Source of the DNA: Corallococcus carmarthensis
GTDB lineage: Bacteria; Myxococcota; Myxococcia; Myxococcales; Myxococcaceae
Direction of reading: 5' to 3'
Length of the DNA stretch: 52,016 bases
Assembly: GCF_003611695.1 (NCBI RefSeq)
Contig: NZ_RAWE01000053.1
Location: 1-52,016 of the forward strand
Shown: positions 33,801-41,630 of the stretch, piece by piece
Position numbering within the stretch: the first letter of the stretch is position 1
How the letters are laid out: every line of letters begins with the position of its first letter
The notes under the pieces: generated by a model
Databases searched by the model: none
Told to the model about the DNA's origin: nothing
Seen by the model: the letters and a program-made list of their open reading frames with translations, nothing else
Made by a program: the position numbers and the translations under genes

Positions 33801-36800
33801 GGATGATGCGTCGACTGGGTCCGGAGTTCTTCGACGCCATTGCGGCGGGAACGCCGCTCCTCGGTCTTCAACGCACCATTGGGCCAGTAGGTCCTGACCG
33901 ACTTTTCGCTCCAGTCCACTCCAAACTCATCATCCGCCACGGCCATCCACTGGAGTTGGGTTGTCTTCTGCCCGCCCTGGCATCCCGCTCCAGCAGTTCC
34001 CGTCCGATAGCAGTAGACCGTCCAGACTCCGTCAGCCTCCTGTACCGCACGCACCTGAGCTCCGTCGTAGCGCAGGGTCGTCGACAGCCCCTCGCCCGTT
34101 GCGCTCAAGAGGCGTCCGCCCTGGTACGTCATCATCATCATGCCGCCCTGAGGGGTGACGATCTTGGTCGCGACGCCGCGTGCGTCGTAATCCCGGTATT
34201 CGGTCGTAAGCGGTGCCGAGGCACAGGTGTCCGACGCACCCTGATGAGCGGTGTAACGCGACATCTTCCAGAGGCGTCCCGCATTGTTACTGCGCTCCAC
34301 CGAGGGCGGCCCATAGTAGCGATACTGGGTGATGGGGTAGTCAGAGCCCGAGCAGCCCGTTGCCTCCGGGCCGCTCACGAGACATGGGCCCCGCACCTCC
34401 TTCAGCACCGTGCCGCCCGTGTCGCTCTCTCCAGAGCACTTGAGGTGGTTGTAATAGAAGATGCCGACATGACGGGCCACGGGGCTTGACCACGTGCCGG
34501 TCCCATCGTTGAACGTCTGGGTAAAGCCGGAGCGGATGACGGATTTTACGAACTGAGTCGCCGTGTCGTAGATGGTCCGCGTGACAACCTGGCCATTCGG
34601 TTGCAAGACGGAGGGCATGGTGTCCGTGGAGAACTCAACGGGCTTCCAGGGGTTGGGAGTCGCCCCCGAAGGGAAGCTGGCGAGCACCTGGGTCGTCGTT
34701 CCGCCCGTAACGCCACCGTTGCCGTTGTAATCCTGACCGTAACTCCAGGACGCCTGCAACACAGGCCCAGGCACGGCGGGAACGGAGCCCGTGCCCGCCG
34801 GAGCAAAGGCCTTCTGGGTGACGTCGTAACGCCCGAGCTTATTCCGGACAGAGCTCATGTAGAGCGTGCCATCCGCAGGCGTCGCGTACCCATAGTTGAT
34901 GTCGCCGGACGCGAAACTCATGCAGTTGCCCGTGCCGGGCAGACAGGTGTCCTGGATAGAGGACAGGATCGCGTACGGGGCATAGGTCGTATTGCTTGGG
35001 AAGAACTTCCGGCGGTACTGGACGGTGCTGCCCGCGGAATCACCAGACGAAGCGGTCATGGGTTCTGCGGCGGGAGGGACGCAGTTGGGTCCGCCCCCCA
35101 TGGATGCCGGACCGTCACAGTTTCCGGAGCCCGCGCTCATGGCCATGCTGGTGGTTGTGCCCGTGCTGACCGACGCCACCTTGCCAGCTTGGTACTGGTG
35201 TCCCGTCAGGACCGACTGATTGACCGTGACCTTCCAGGTCGTGGAGGTGGCGGTGGTCGCGGTGGTGTCCTCGTAGGTGATGCTGTCCCCTGTCTCAGGG
35301 TAGTCCACTCCCGAGAGAAGCCCTGACGTCTCGATGGTTGTCGAAGGAAGAGTGGGATAGCGATACGTCGCGACCAGAACTTCTTCCGCTTGGAGGACCG
35401 AGTTGGACGAATTGGGATTCTTGCGCAAATACAGTTTGTCGAGGACGCACTCCGTGCCTGGAGTCGCGAAGAAACCACTCGAGACACCACGGTAGGCCAG
35501 ACGCAGCTTGGCGCCCTCCTCCGTCGTCACCGTCGACAAGTAGGGGACACCGTTGCCCAAGCCGCTCTGTCCCGGGCAAGGGAAGCTCACTCCATTCTGG
35601 ACAAAATCAGGAGGCGCGGCGTATTGAAGTGTGAGACGGACGCGCGGGGTTCCTGTCAAACGCTCCTCTTCGATTCGCGACAGAAAATACCGGCTCACCA
35701 CATTTCCGCTTTTCCAGCCGGCTTCATAGACGAATCGTCCCTCGCCTGGCTTGATGAGCACGAAAGCGCCAGCGCCCGTACGGTAGAGGCTGGCGTTGGA
35801 CCACCGGCTGGTCTTTCGCGGCGTCGCGAAACAGCCAACCCCCGCGGGATTGCAGGCCGCGAACTCCAGCACCTCCCCTTCCGTGTCACGCACCGCCCAG
35901 GTGCTGACTCCTGGCACCGTCCCCTTGATGTAGACGAAGCTGTAGAGGGTGTGCCACCAACGGAGAGAGCTGGGACGGGTCGGGCTGGAGCCGAAAGGTT
36001 TCGGAACATAGGGCTCCGAGCTGCTGCCCAGCATGGACTGGTAGGACCAGAAGTTATCGGTGGAGACGTACTTCCGGACGAAGTTCAGGCCCCCCAGTTC
36101 ACCGTAAAGGCCTACGTCCACCGCACTGAAGCGCGTGGTCAGGTCCTTCAAGTTGACGCGGGGCAGGGACATGGAGGAGACACCGGCCCCTGCCACTGGC
36201 GCAACCGTCCCTTCGCAGACATTGTCTTTCTTGGGCTCGGGCCGCCTTACGGGCTTGGAACCATCCCCTCCGCCTCCTCCGCCACCACCTCCGCCGCCAC
36301 CGCGCCCCGGGTAGTAACCACCTGGGTGCCGCCCGGGAGGAGGCATGGTCAACGTGAAGCCTGGCAAATACGTGCGATCCTCCTTCGGAGGGCATGTCGC
36401 GACCGGGGGGTTTGTCGCTGTGCCGCCCCCAGGGCGAGGGTCGACGACCTCCGATTCAACGGTTGGGCATTGCGGTTCCATGCTTGCGCTGACGCCTGAA
36501 CCCGGCGTGCCGAAGCCACCCTGTGCATAGCCACACACGCTCCCAGCCGCGCAATACGCGCCAGCGAGCGTGCGCGCCCCGGTGGTGATGTTGATCTCCG
36601 GCTTGATACCGGCGCACGTGTTGCCACAGGCATTGCTGTCATCGCAGGAGGCACCAGGCGTGCACTCGAAGTTGAGGGTACTGGACATGGAGCAGTGCAT
36701 CTCGCCCGCGACGTAGCCCTCCGAACTGCAGGACTTGCTGGACACGCAGCACTGGAAGTTCCCTCCAGCCTGACTCCCCCCCAGGCCAAAGAGCGGGGCC

Positions 36801-37294
36801 TTGAGACACCCATTCGGGCCGCTGCACGAGCTCTGGGAATCCCCAGAGCCCAGGCAGTAGCCGACGTTCAGCCCGTCCCCGCACCCACAGGTCCAGCGCA
36901 CGTACTGGCCCGACCTGAGCTCGCAGTAATCGAACGTGGCATTGTCCGCGCAGCCCTCGTCCGCCATGCCATCCCGGTCGTCGTCGCATCCGTTGCCACA
37001 GGCATCTATCGATTGGGCAGAAGGGGGCTGGCAGGGTCCCAGGTTCTCACCGTCCAAACACACCGCCGTACCGCCAGCGCCACACAGGGCACATGCCTGG
37101 GGCTGGTTGTGGGCGACACATTCGCCCCACTCCCCCACGTCTCCTGGCGGCGCCGAGCACTGCTTGAAGCCCTTGCACCCCCCACTCATGGTGCATGAGG
37201 TGGTCTCACCGAAGGAGCAGGTGGGAGCTGCCTCCGCCCTTTCCCAGGTAACCAGGCAAAGGACACACAACAACATCCGGACAGACAAAGGCAT
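30815..37294 (-). CDS. large exported RHS/YD-repeat protein with HExxH C-terminal domain
   Basis: A 2159-residue RHS-family protein. Signal peptide at 1-22 (MLLCVLCLVTWERAEA). Residues ~23-280 are Cys-rich with EGF-like spacing, followed by a poly-Gly linker near 345. YD repeats extend over ~900-1800 (YDARGVATKI, YDSLGRLEEVQYPYGRTIAYVYG, YDALGRRRAKV). The core end motif RYLQPEPML...AYAYAVNNPIGVTDPTG stops at residue 2031. The remaining 128 residues are the variable tip. They have two hydrophobic stretches and HEEAH at 2102-2106 followed by ILQSDILGDQYFP, an HExxH pattern suggesting a zinc peptidase-like toxin. ATG 37294 has GGAG six bases upstream and starts the signal peptide. Base composition looks less GC-rich than its neighbours, suggesting transfer. 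Confidence 0.88.
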   Translation of the reverse strand: MPLSVRMLLCVLCLVTWERAEAAPTCSFGETTSCTMSGGCKGFKQCSAPPGDVGEWGECVAHNQPQACALCGAGGTAVCLDGENLGPCQPPSAQSIDACGNGCDDDRDGMADEGCADNATFDYCELRSGQYVRWTCGCGDGLNVGYCLGSGDSQSSCSGPNGCLKAPLFGLGGSQAGGNFQCCVSSKSCSSEGYVAGEMHCSMSSTLNFECTPGASCDDSNACGNTCAGIKPEINITTGARTLAGAYCAAGSVCGYAQGGFGTPGSGVSASMEPQCPTVESEVVDPRPGGGTATNPPVATCPPKEDRTYLPGFTLTMPPPGRHPGGYYPGRGGGGGGGGGGGGDGSKPVRRPEPKKDNVCEGTVAPVAGAGVSSMSLPRVNLKDLTTRFSAVDVGLYGELGGLNFVRKYVSTDNFWSYQSMLGSSSEPYVPKPFGSSPTRPSSLRWWHTLYSFVYIKGTVPGVSTWAVRDTEGEVLEFAACNPAGVGCFATPRKTSRWSNASLYRTGAGAFVLIKPGEGRFVYEAGWKSGNVVSRYFLSRIEEERLTGTPRVRLTLQYAAPPDFVQNGVSFPCPGQSGLGNGVPYLSTVTTEEGAKLRLAYRGVSSGFFATPGTECVLDKLYLRKNPNSSNSVLQAEEVLVATYRYPTLPSTTIETSGLLSGVDYPETGDSITYEDTTATTATSTTWKVTVNQSVLTGHQYQAGKVASVSTGTTTSMAMSAGSGNCDGPASMGGGPNCVPPAAEPMTASSGDSAGSTVQYRRKFFPSNTTYAPYAILSSIQDTCLPGTGNCMSFASGDINYGYATPADGTLYMSSVRNKLGRYDVTQKAFAPAGTGSVPAVPGPVLQASWSYGQDYNGNGGVTGGTTTQVLASFPSGATPNPWKPVEFSTDTMPSVLQPNGQVVTRTIYDTATQFVKSVIRSGFTQTFNDGTGTWSSPVARHVGIFYYNHLKCSGESDTGGTVLKEVRGPCLVSGPEATGCSGSDYPITQYRYYGPPSVERSNNAGRLWKMSRYTAHQGASDTCASAPLTTEYRDYDARGVATKIVTPQGGMMMMTYQGGRLLSATGEGLSTTLRYDGAQVRAVQEADGVWTVYCYRTGTAGAGCQGGQKTTQLQWMAVADDEFGVDWSEKSVRTYWPNGALKTEERRSRRNGVEELRTQSTHHPDPQARPTYARQGVGTGSFAAVSGFDLNSNLIATGRPFNAAPDFCRNPDTTLSALCTQMGYDSADRINRVSEYLSGGVEQHTTLAYDAQGNVNAVRAGCASAVAGCGLLASYQYDDFGNLVQTQLPHATGPVLQAFDARGNLLVKQTEAMRLANEWLEYSYDILSRPLNAKRRSSGTTPASEMLYQFGYDADGTVPSGCGSAVMHSEGGLRYRDDSLGRTWYRYDVLGRVESELRQRQGEVGCTPELETRYTYDSLGRLEEVQYPYGRTIAYVYGTHANAHRVAAIDVTLFTSSGPQTKRLVSKVAWEPFGGLRGYQLNPLPAQSRPVAVEYALGDDGTQAPTHCSVAFPSATNSDLTGRLRSLRVYRDDFNPGSTFNDGGIYKRTYTWNADQVVRADTCLLGATTPRTELYAYDRTLRLTSAARPTGNAYATGGAFELHDFAYDRRGNRVQYADSSSMPSFAHAYETGSRADLLLSVTPPYPQYFGQSKVVNFTYDADGRAVSKELGHYASGQPANLLEFRYAPFNAPQGQGSARESVFRAVRVNGMTYNYFYDALGRRRAKVNPFNQRDEYFHGTGNQLLVDQGWNEVSQLTQGNFRVVDDYVWLGGRPLMIVRGRLDATQNVREPDSTADCRRDGEPAACGVYFPVTDIVGKPVLMLNGDGLVAGAADYQPFGHVNRLSTADSSAIPYADNDGEIFSGFRQPAENSNVQVRARARLLFVDIHDGQDEVTVFRNDPLDPQTVSYQDPEMDQVITPWFSLPVDGLGVSIFAGPPDSSGPNMSTGAAMESYEYQRYQTGAQPFWTPLRFAGHYYDAETDLFENWNRYYDPSVGRYLQPEPMLAKGPAALPAYAYAVNNPIGVTDPTGKDPIFNVQNFVGLVYGVGYGAFSGANISVQWAPMAGPYIQVVNHPTQVSRGYDTTFGRVVCYGRDTKNRAHEEAHILQSDILGDQYFPLHLMFQGLSQFFTGTHSQLNPLEWGPNQNPPTPFPTQSSK

Positions 37295-37335
37295 CGCCGT
37301 CTCCGACGGAGAAGAATGCTTGATGGAAAAAGGGC

Positions 37336-37722
37336 TCAGCCGCGGGATGGCGCCACGGCGCCCTTCCACTCCGCGGGGGGGACACAGACGCCGGCACGGG
37401 CCCCAGGATGCGCCCGCGAGCACTTCCACTGTGCCGGGCATCTGACTTCGCCCGCGCACGACTGGCTGCAGAAATACCCCTCATCAGGCAAGGCCCCTGT
37501 GTGCAGACAGAGACCGGACTTGCACCCGGAGGCACCGAACTTCGTGCAGTCCTCGCCGACCTCCATCGAGGCGGACTCAGCCAGCGCCGTGCGGTGCTCG
37601 GCCAGGACAGGCGAGGGATCGGAGGTGGGGGCCGGCTGCTCCGAGGAACACGCCAGCACGCCTGCCATGAGTCCACCCAGAAGCCATGGGGACAGAGGCC
37701 ACACACACCCAAGAGATTTCAA
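37336..37722 (-). CDS. Cys-rich lipoprotein
   Basis: A 128-residue lipoprotein (LLGGLMAGVLACSS) with a compact Cys-rich domain: C..FGASGCKSGLC...YFCSQSC...RCPAQWKCS...GVC. The spacing is typical of small secreted disulfide domains in myxobacteria. It starts at TTG 37722 with GGGAAGG upstream. It ends 41 bases before the RHS gene, so the two are probably co-transcribed. Its role is unknown; an accessory factor for display of the RHS protein is possible. Confidence 0.7.
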   Translation of the reverse strand: MKSLGCVWPLSPWLLGGLMAGVLACSSEQPAPTSDPSPVLAEHRTALAESASMEVGEDCTKFGASGCKSGLCLHTGALPDEGYFCSQSCAGEVRCPAQWKCSRAHPGARAGVCVPPAEWKGAVAPSRG

Positions 37723-37797
37723 GACGCCTTCCCGGTCGATGACAAACCTGGGGCGTCAATGATTGAACTGTCCCCCAGTCAACATGGCGGCATAGAT

Positions 37798-37829
37798 TGC
37801 CAATGACCTTCATGTCAAGGTCATGGGCA
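37798..37829. repeat. 12-bp imperfect inverted repeat
   Basis: TGCCAATGACCTT (37798-37810) and AAGGTCATGGGCA (37817-37829) pair across a six-base loop with a single mismatch. It lies between the response regulator gene end and the RHS operon. There is no U-tract. It could be a terminator of the regulator gene or an operator for the RHS operon. Confidence 0.45.
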
Positions 37830-37853
37830 GTCGCCCTCAATGCCTGACACACC

Positions 37854-38228
37854 TCAGTGCGTCAGCGACGGCGCGCCGATGATGCGGTGGACCACGGCGA
37901 GGAGCTGATCGATGTCGAAGGGCTTGGGCAGGAAGCCCGCGCACGGCAGGTGCTGCCAGAACTCCGGCGGGCTGGCGCTCATCATCACCACCGGGACGTC
38001 GCGCAGGAGCGGGTCCTTCTGCATGGACTCCAGCACGCCCGGCCCGTTGAGCACCGGCATCATGTAGTCGAGCAGCACCATCGCCGGACGCTCCTGCCCC
38101 ATCCGGTCCAGGGCCTCGCGGCCATTGAGCGCGGTGACGGTGCGGTAGCCTTCATCGGACAAGAGGTCGCGAACGGCCTCCACGATGCCGAACTCGTCGT
38201 CGACGATGAGGACGGGCCCCATGGTCAC
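37854..38228 (-). CDS. single-domain response regulator (CheY-like receiver)
   Basis: A 124-residue stand-alone receiver domain. The acidic pocket Asp10/Asp11 (LIVDDE), phosphoacceptor Asp54 (VLLDYMMP), switch Ser84 (MMSAS) and Lys102 (LPKPF) are all present. There is no output domain. It starts at GTG 38228 overlapping the KaiC gene's stop (GTGA), or at ATG 38222. The coupling suggests it receives or passes a signal to or from the KaiC-like ATPase, an arrangement seen with KaiC relatives in other bacteria. Confidence 0.92.
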   Translation of the reverse strand: MTMGPVLIVDDEFGIVEAVRDLLSDEGYRTVTALNGREALDRMGQERPAMVLLDYMMPVLNGPGVLESMQKDPLLRDVPVVMMSASPPEFWQHLPCAGFLPKPFDIDQLLAVVHRIIGAPSLTH

Positions 38229-39793
38229 GTGCCTCGGCGCTTGCGGACGTTCCGGCGCGGCTTCGACGGGGTGGCCCTGGCGGTGGACGAGGTGCCCGCG
38301 CGCGGCTTGCGGCGCGGCTTCGACATGGGGGTCGCCTCCGGAGTCCGCGTGCGCGCGAGCCCCGTCATCAACATCTGCCCTTCCGCCAGGGGCTTGCCCA
38401 CCTTGATCCCCTGGCCGGTGATCTCCAGCTCACGCAGGGCGGCATCGTAGTCGCTGTTGCGCACCTTGAGCACCGCGACGAAGCGGCGCAGCCCGGAGTG
38501 CAGCTCCACCAGGCGCAGGAACAGGATGTTCTCCGCCACCATGGAGATGCCCTTGAGCGGGAACTTCACCTCCGGCCCGAAGGCGGAGGTGGCTTCCGCG
38601 GTGTAGACGAGCGTCACCTCGCGCACGCGGCATTCATTGACGAGCGCCGCCAGGAAGCGGGCCACCCGCGCCTGGCGCGTGGAGGCACGGCGGAGCGCTT
38701 CGTAGCCGTCCAGGAAGAGGCGGCGCACCCGGCCGCTGCGGACGATGGTCAGCAGCTCCGTGCCCAGCTTGTCGAGCATGTTCTCCGTGGGCGGCCGGAA
38801 GCTCACCTCCAGGTCCCCGCGCTCCATCAGGGGCTGCAGGTGCAAGGCCACGCCCGCCGCCTGCGCGAGCATCCGCTCCGGCGCGTCGTAGAAGGCGAAG
38901 TAGTGGCCGCGCTCCCCCTGGCGCGCACCTTCCGCCAGGAAGCTCAGGCCCAGCAGCGTCTTGCCGCTGCCCGGAGGCCCCAGGAGGATGGTGGTGGAGC
39001 CCGCGGGCACACCGCCCTTGAGCATCGTGTCCAGGCCGGTCACGCCGAAGCCGTCGCGCTCGCTCTTCCCCGCCCCGGGCACCAGGTTGCCGTCCACCAT
39101 CGATTCCAGGCGGGGGTAGACGGTGAGCCCGTCGCCGGTGATTTCAAAGCCGTGCTGCCCCATCTTGTACGCGCTGCCCCGGAACTTGCGCACGCTCAGC
39201 TCGCGCAGGGTGCGTACGCCGAAGGTGCGCTGCTGGAGCACCAGCAGGCCGTCCACCATGGTGTGCTCCGCGCGAAGGCCCTTCTCGCCCCCGGTGGTGA
39301 GCACGATCGTGGTGCAGCCGATGAGGCCCGTCACGACCTGGAGGCCGTGGATGAACTTCTTGAGCGCCTGCCGCGACGGCGCCAGCTCCTCCGCCGCCAG
39401 CAGCCCGTCCAGCACGAGCAGCGAGGCCTTGTGCGACTTGATCTCCTTGCGCACCAGCTCCGCGAGCGCTTCCAACCCGCCCTGCTCCAGGATGGTGAAG
39501 GCGCTCAGGTAGCTGATCTTCCCGGGCACGCAGGCCGGGTCGAAGAACGACAGCGTCTGCAGGTTGCTCACCAGCTCCGTGTGCGACTCGGCCAGGAGCG
39601 TGAGGTAGAGGACCTGGTGGCCCTGGGCCGCCTGATGGAAGCAGATCTGGTTGGCGAGGATGGTCTTGCCCGCCCCCGGCAGGCCCAGGACCATGTACAT
39701 GCGTCCCCTGCGCAGGCCTCCGCACAGCACGGTGTCCATGCCGGGAATGCCGGTGGACAGCCGCTGCTCTTCACGTGGACCGCCCGGGGACAT
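38225..39793 (-). CDS. double-domain KaiC-like RecA-superfamily ATPase
   Basis: A 522-residue ATPase with two KaiC domains in tandem. Walker A motifs lie at 37-44 (GLPGAGKT) and 272-279 (GPPGSGKT). Each domain opens with the typical STGIPGMDTVL...GG or VTGLDTMLKGG pattern. The C-terminal ~50 residues are strongly basic (KPRRKPRAG, KPRRNVRKRR), unlike cyanobacterial KaiC. There is no KaiA or KaiB nearby, so a circadian role is not implied. KaiC relatives elsewhere act in stress signalling with response regulators, and such a gene overlaps this one by four bases. Confidence 0.9.
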   Translation of the reverse strand: MSPGGPREEQRLSTGIPGMDTVLCGGLRRGRMYMVLGLPGAGKTILANQICFHQAAQGHQVLYLTLLAESHTELVSNLQTLSFFDPACVPGKISYLSAFTILEQGGLEALAELVRKEIKSHKASLLVLDGLLAAEELAPSRQALKKFIHGLQVVTGLIGCTTIVLTTGGEKGLRAEHTMVDGLLVLQQRTFGVRTLRELSVRKFRGSAYKMGQHGFEITGDGLTVYPRLESMVDGNLVPGAGKSERDGFGVTGLDTMLKGGVPAGSTTILLGPPGSGKTLLGLSFLAEGARQGERGHYFAFYDAPERMLAQAAGVALHLQPLMERGDLEVSFRPPTENMLDKLGTELLTIVRSGRVRRLFLDGYEALRRASTRQARVARFLAALVNECRVREVTLVYTAEATSAFGPEVKFPLKGISMVAENILFLRLVELHSGLRRFVAVLKVRNSDYDAALRELEITGQGIKVGKPLAEGQMLMTGLARTRTPEATPMSKPRRKPRAGTSSTARATPSKPRRNVRKRRGT

Positions 39794-39946
39794 CGCACGC
39801 TTCCTTCCTGGGCGCCGCGCGCCAAGCCGGGCCGTGTAGGACGGACCCGGGGTGACTCCATAGTCCAGACAATCCTGGAGGGATCAACAATCTGGGACGC
39901 GTGCGTTCCTGGACAACACCCTGCGCTGCCCTGGTCCGTTGGCTGC

Positions 39947-40726
39947 TCAGCGGCCGGCGGGGGTTTCCGCCTCCGGGAGGGGGCCCGCGCTCCCCGTCAG
40001 CGGCTTGAGCGTCGCGCGCAGGGCCAAGATCTGGTCGCGCGCCTGGGTCTTGAGCGTCTCCACGTCGTCCATCGTCATCCCCTTCGTGGAGATGGGTGTG
40101 CCCACCGTCACCAGCCCGCGCGACGTGGCGAAGCGCCACGAGTGCTTGGGCAGCGCGAGCCGCGTGCCGCTCACCGCCAGGGGCAGCACGTCCGCCTGCA
40201 TCTCGATGGCGAGCCGGAAGGCGCCGTCCTTGAACGGCAGCAGCTCATCCGTCTTGGAGCGCGTGCCCTCCGGGAAGATCATCACCGGCATCCCCTTGAG
40301 CATCCACTGCTTGCAGCGCGCCATGGCACCGGTGGCCGAGTCGCGGTCGCCGCGCTCCACCGGGACGTCGCCCGCGATGCTCATCATCCAGCCCACCACG
40401 GGCACCTTGAAGAGGCTCCTCTTGCCCAGCCACTTCATCTCCCACGGCAGGTAGGAGATGAGGAAGCAATCCGCGTTGGACTCGTGGTTGCTCACCACCA
40501 CCGTGTTGGCGGCCACGCGGTCCGGCACCGGGCCGTGCACGCCGAAGCGCCAGAAGGGCGTGAGCTTCGCGGCGGTGACGCCCACCAGGCGGAAGCAGCG
40601 GCCCACCACGTACTTGCGCTTGTCGAACAGGAACGTGGTGATGAGCAGCGCGAGCTGGACGAAGAAGCCCACCAGGGCCACGAGGCCCACCTCGACCCAG
40701 GTCCAGATGGAGAGCAGTGCGTTCAT
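39947..40726 (-). CDS. plsC: 1-acyl-sn-glycerol-3-phosphate acyltransferase (PlsC-type)
   Basis: A 259-residue membrane-associated acyltransferase making phosphatidic acid from lysophosphatidate. The catalytic HX4D motif is His81...Asp86 (NHESNAD), and the glycerophosphate-binding motif is FPEGTRS at 151-157. The N-terminal hydrophobic segment (LVALVGFFVQLALLITTFL) anchors it to the inner membrane. It lies 28 bases after the exonuclease III gene on the same strand. The family is clear; the exact acceptor (phospholipid or another lipid) is not. Confidence 0.88.
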   Translation of the reverse strand: MNALLSIWTWVEVGLVALVGFFVQLALLITTFLFDKRKYVVGRCFRLVGVTAAKLTPFWRFGVHGPVPDRVAANTVVVSNHESNADCFLISYLPWEMKWLGKRSLFKVPVVGWMMSIAGDVPVERGDRDSATGAMARCKQWMLKGMPVMIFPEGTRSKTDELLPFKDGAFRLAIEMQADVLPLAVSGTRLALPKHSWRFATSRGLVTVGTPISTKGMTMDDVETLKTQARDQILALRATLKPLTGSAGPLPEAETPAGR

Positions 40727-40754
40727 GAGGGGTATGCCTTGGGCATGAGTGGGT

Positions 40755-41540
40755 TCAGGTAAGGACCGAGGGATCCAGGTCCACGCTCACGGGGCAGTGA
40801 TCCGACCCGTGGACATCCGGATGCACGGCGGCCTTGCGCACGTAGCCGAGCGCCGCCGGGGTGGCCAACACGTAGTCGATGCGCCAGCCGATGTTCTTCT
40901 CGCGCACGCCGGCGCGCTGGCTCCACCAGGAGTAGTGACCGCCCGCGGAGTTGAAGTGGCGGAAGGTGTCCACCCAGCCCGCGCGGATCCACCGGTCGAA
41001 CTCCTCGCGCTCCTCCGGGCGGAAGCCGCTCGTCTCGCGGTTCTCGCGCGGGCGCGCCAGGTCGATGTCCCGGTGGGCGGTGTTGAAGTCGCCCATCACC
41101 AGGACGCGCTCACGGTCGCGCAGCGGCTTCTCCAGGCGCGCGAAGAGGCGGCGGTAGAAGTCCAGCTTGAAGGGGATGCGGGAGAGGTCCCGGTCCTTCC
41201 CGTTGCCGTTGGGGAAGTAGCCGTTGACGACGGTCAGCTTGCCGAAGCGGGCGAACTGGAGGCGGCCCTCCGCGTCCAGCTCCGGCGCGTCCAGGGTGGT
41301 GGTGAGCTCTTCCGGTTCGTGGCGGCTGAAGAGGCCCACGCCGCTGTAACCGGGGCGCTCCGCGGCCACGAAGTGGGTCTTCCAACGGCGGGGGGCACGA
41401 ACCTCCGCGGGGAGCTGCTCCACGCGGGCGCGCACCTCCTGCAGCCCCACGATGTCCGCCCGGGCCTTGGACAGCCACGGGAGGAAGCCCTTGCGGTGGA
41501 TGGAGCGCAGACCGTTGACGTTCCAGGAGACGACTCGCAC
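40755..41540 (-). CDS. xthA: exodeoxyribonuclease III
   Basis: A 261-residue DNA repair enzyme (AP endonuclease and 3'-5' exonuclease). Hallmarks are VVSWNVNGLRS at the N-terminus, VGLQEV (metal Glu), GYFPNG, VLVMGDFNTAH, RIDYVLAT and the terminal GSDHCPV with the catalytic Asp-His. GTG 41540 gives the family's usual length and start (VRVVSWN). The frame is open to 41615, but the extra residues run into the hairpin at 41577-41608. Confidence 0.92.
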   Translation of the reverse strand: MRVVSWNVNGLRSIHRKGFLPWLSKARADIVGLQEVRARVEQLPAEVRAPRRWKTHFVAAERPGYSGVGLFSRHEPEELTTTLDAPELDAEGRLQFARFGKLTVVNGYFPNGNGKDRDLSRIPFKLDFYRRLFARLEKPLRDRERVLVMGDFNTAHRDIDLARPRENRETSGFRPEEREEFDRWIRAGWVDTFRHFNSAGGHYSWWSQRAGVREKNIGWRIDYVLATPAALGYVRKAAVHPDVHGSDHCPVSVDLDPSVLT

Positions 41541-41576
41541 GCCCCCGCTTATGGCGAAAGCGCGCGGGTATTTCCA

Positions 41577-41608
41577 GCCCCCACCGTTCCTGGAGGGACG
41601 GTGGGGGC
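41577..41608 (-). terminator. 11-bp perfect hairpin after the TDAG lipoprotein gene
   Basis: GCCCCCACCGT at 41577-41587 pairs with ACGGTGGGGGC at 41598-41608 around a ten-base loop. It lies 22 bases past the stop of the gene at 41631-43547. The U-tract is missing, yet stem strength and position favour a terminator. Confidence 0.6.
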
Positions 41609-41630
41609 CGGTCATTCACTGCTCAGTGCG

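Noticed and set aside
37295-37459. Longer N-terminus for the RHS protein
   Set aside because: It would overlap the upstream lipoprotein gene out of frame and hide the signal peptide; ATG 37294 has its own ribosome binding site.
37854-39793. Circadian kai operon
   Set aside because: No kaiA or kaiB is nearby, and double KaiC proteins occur widely in non-circadian bacteria.
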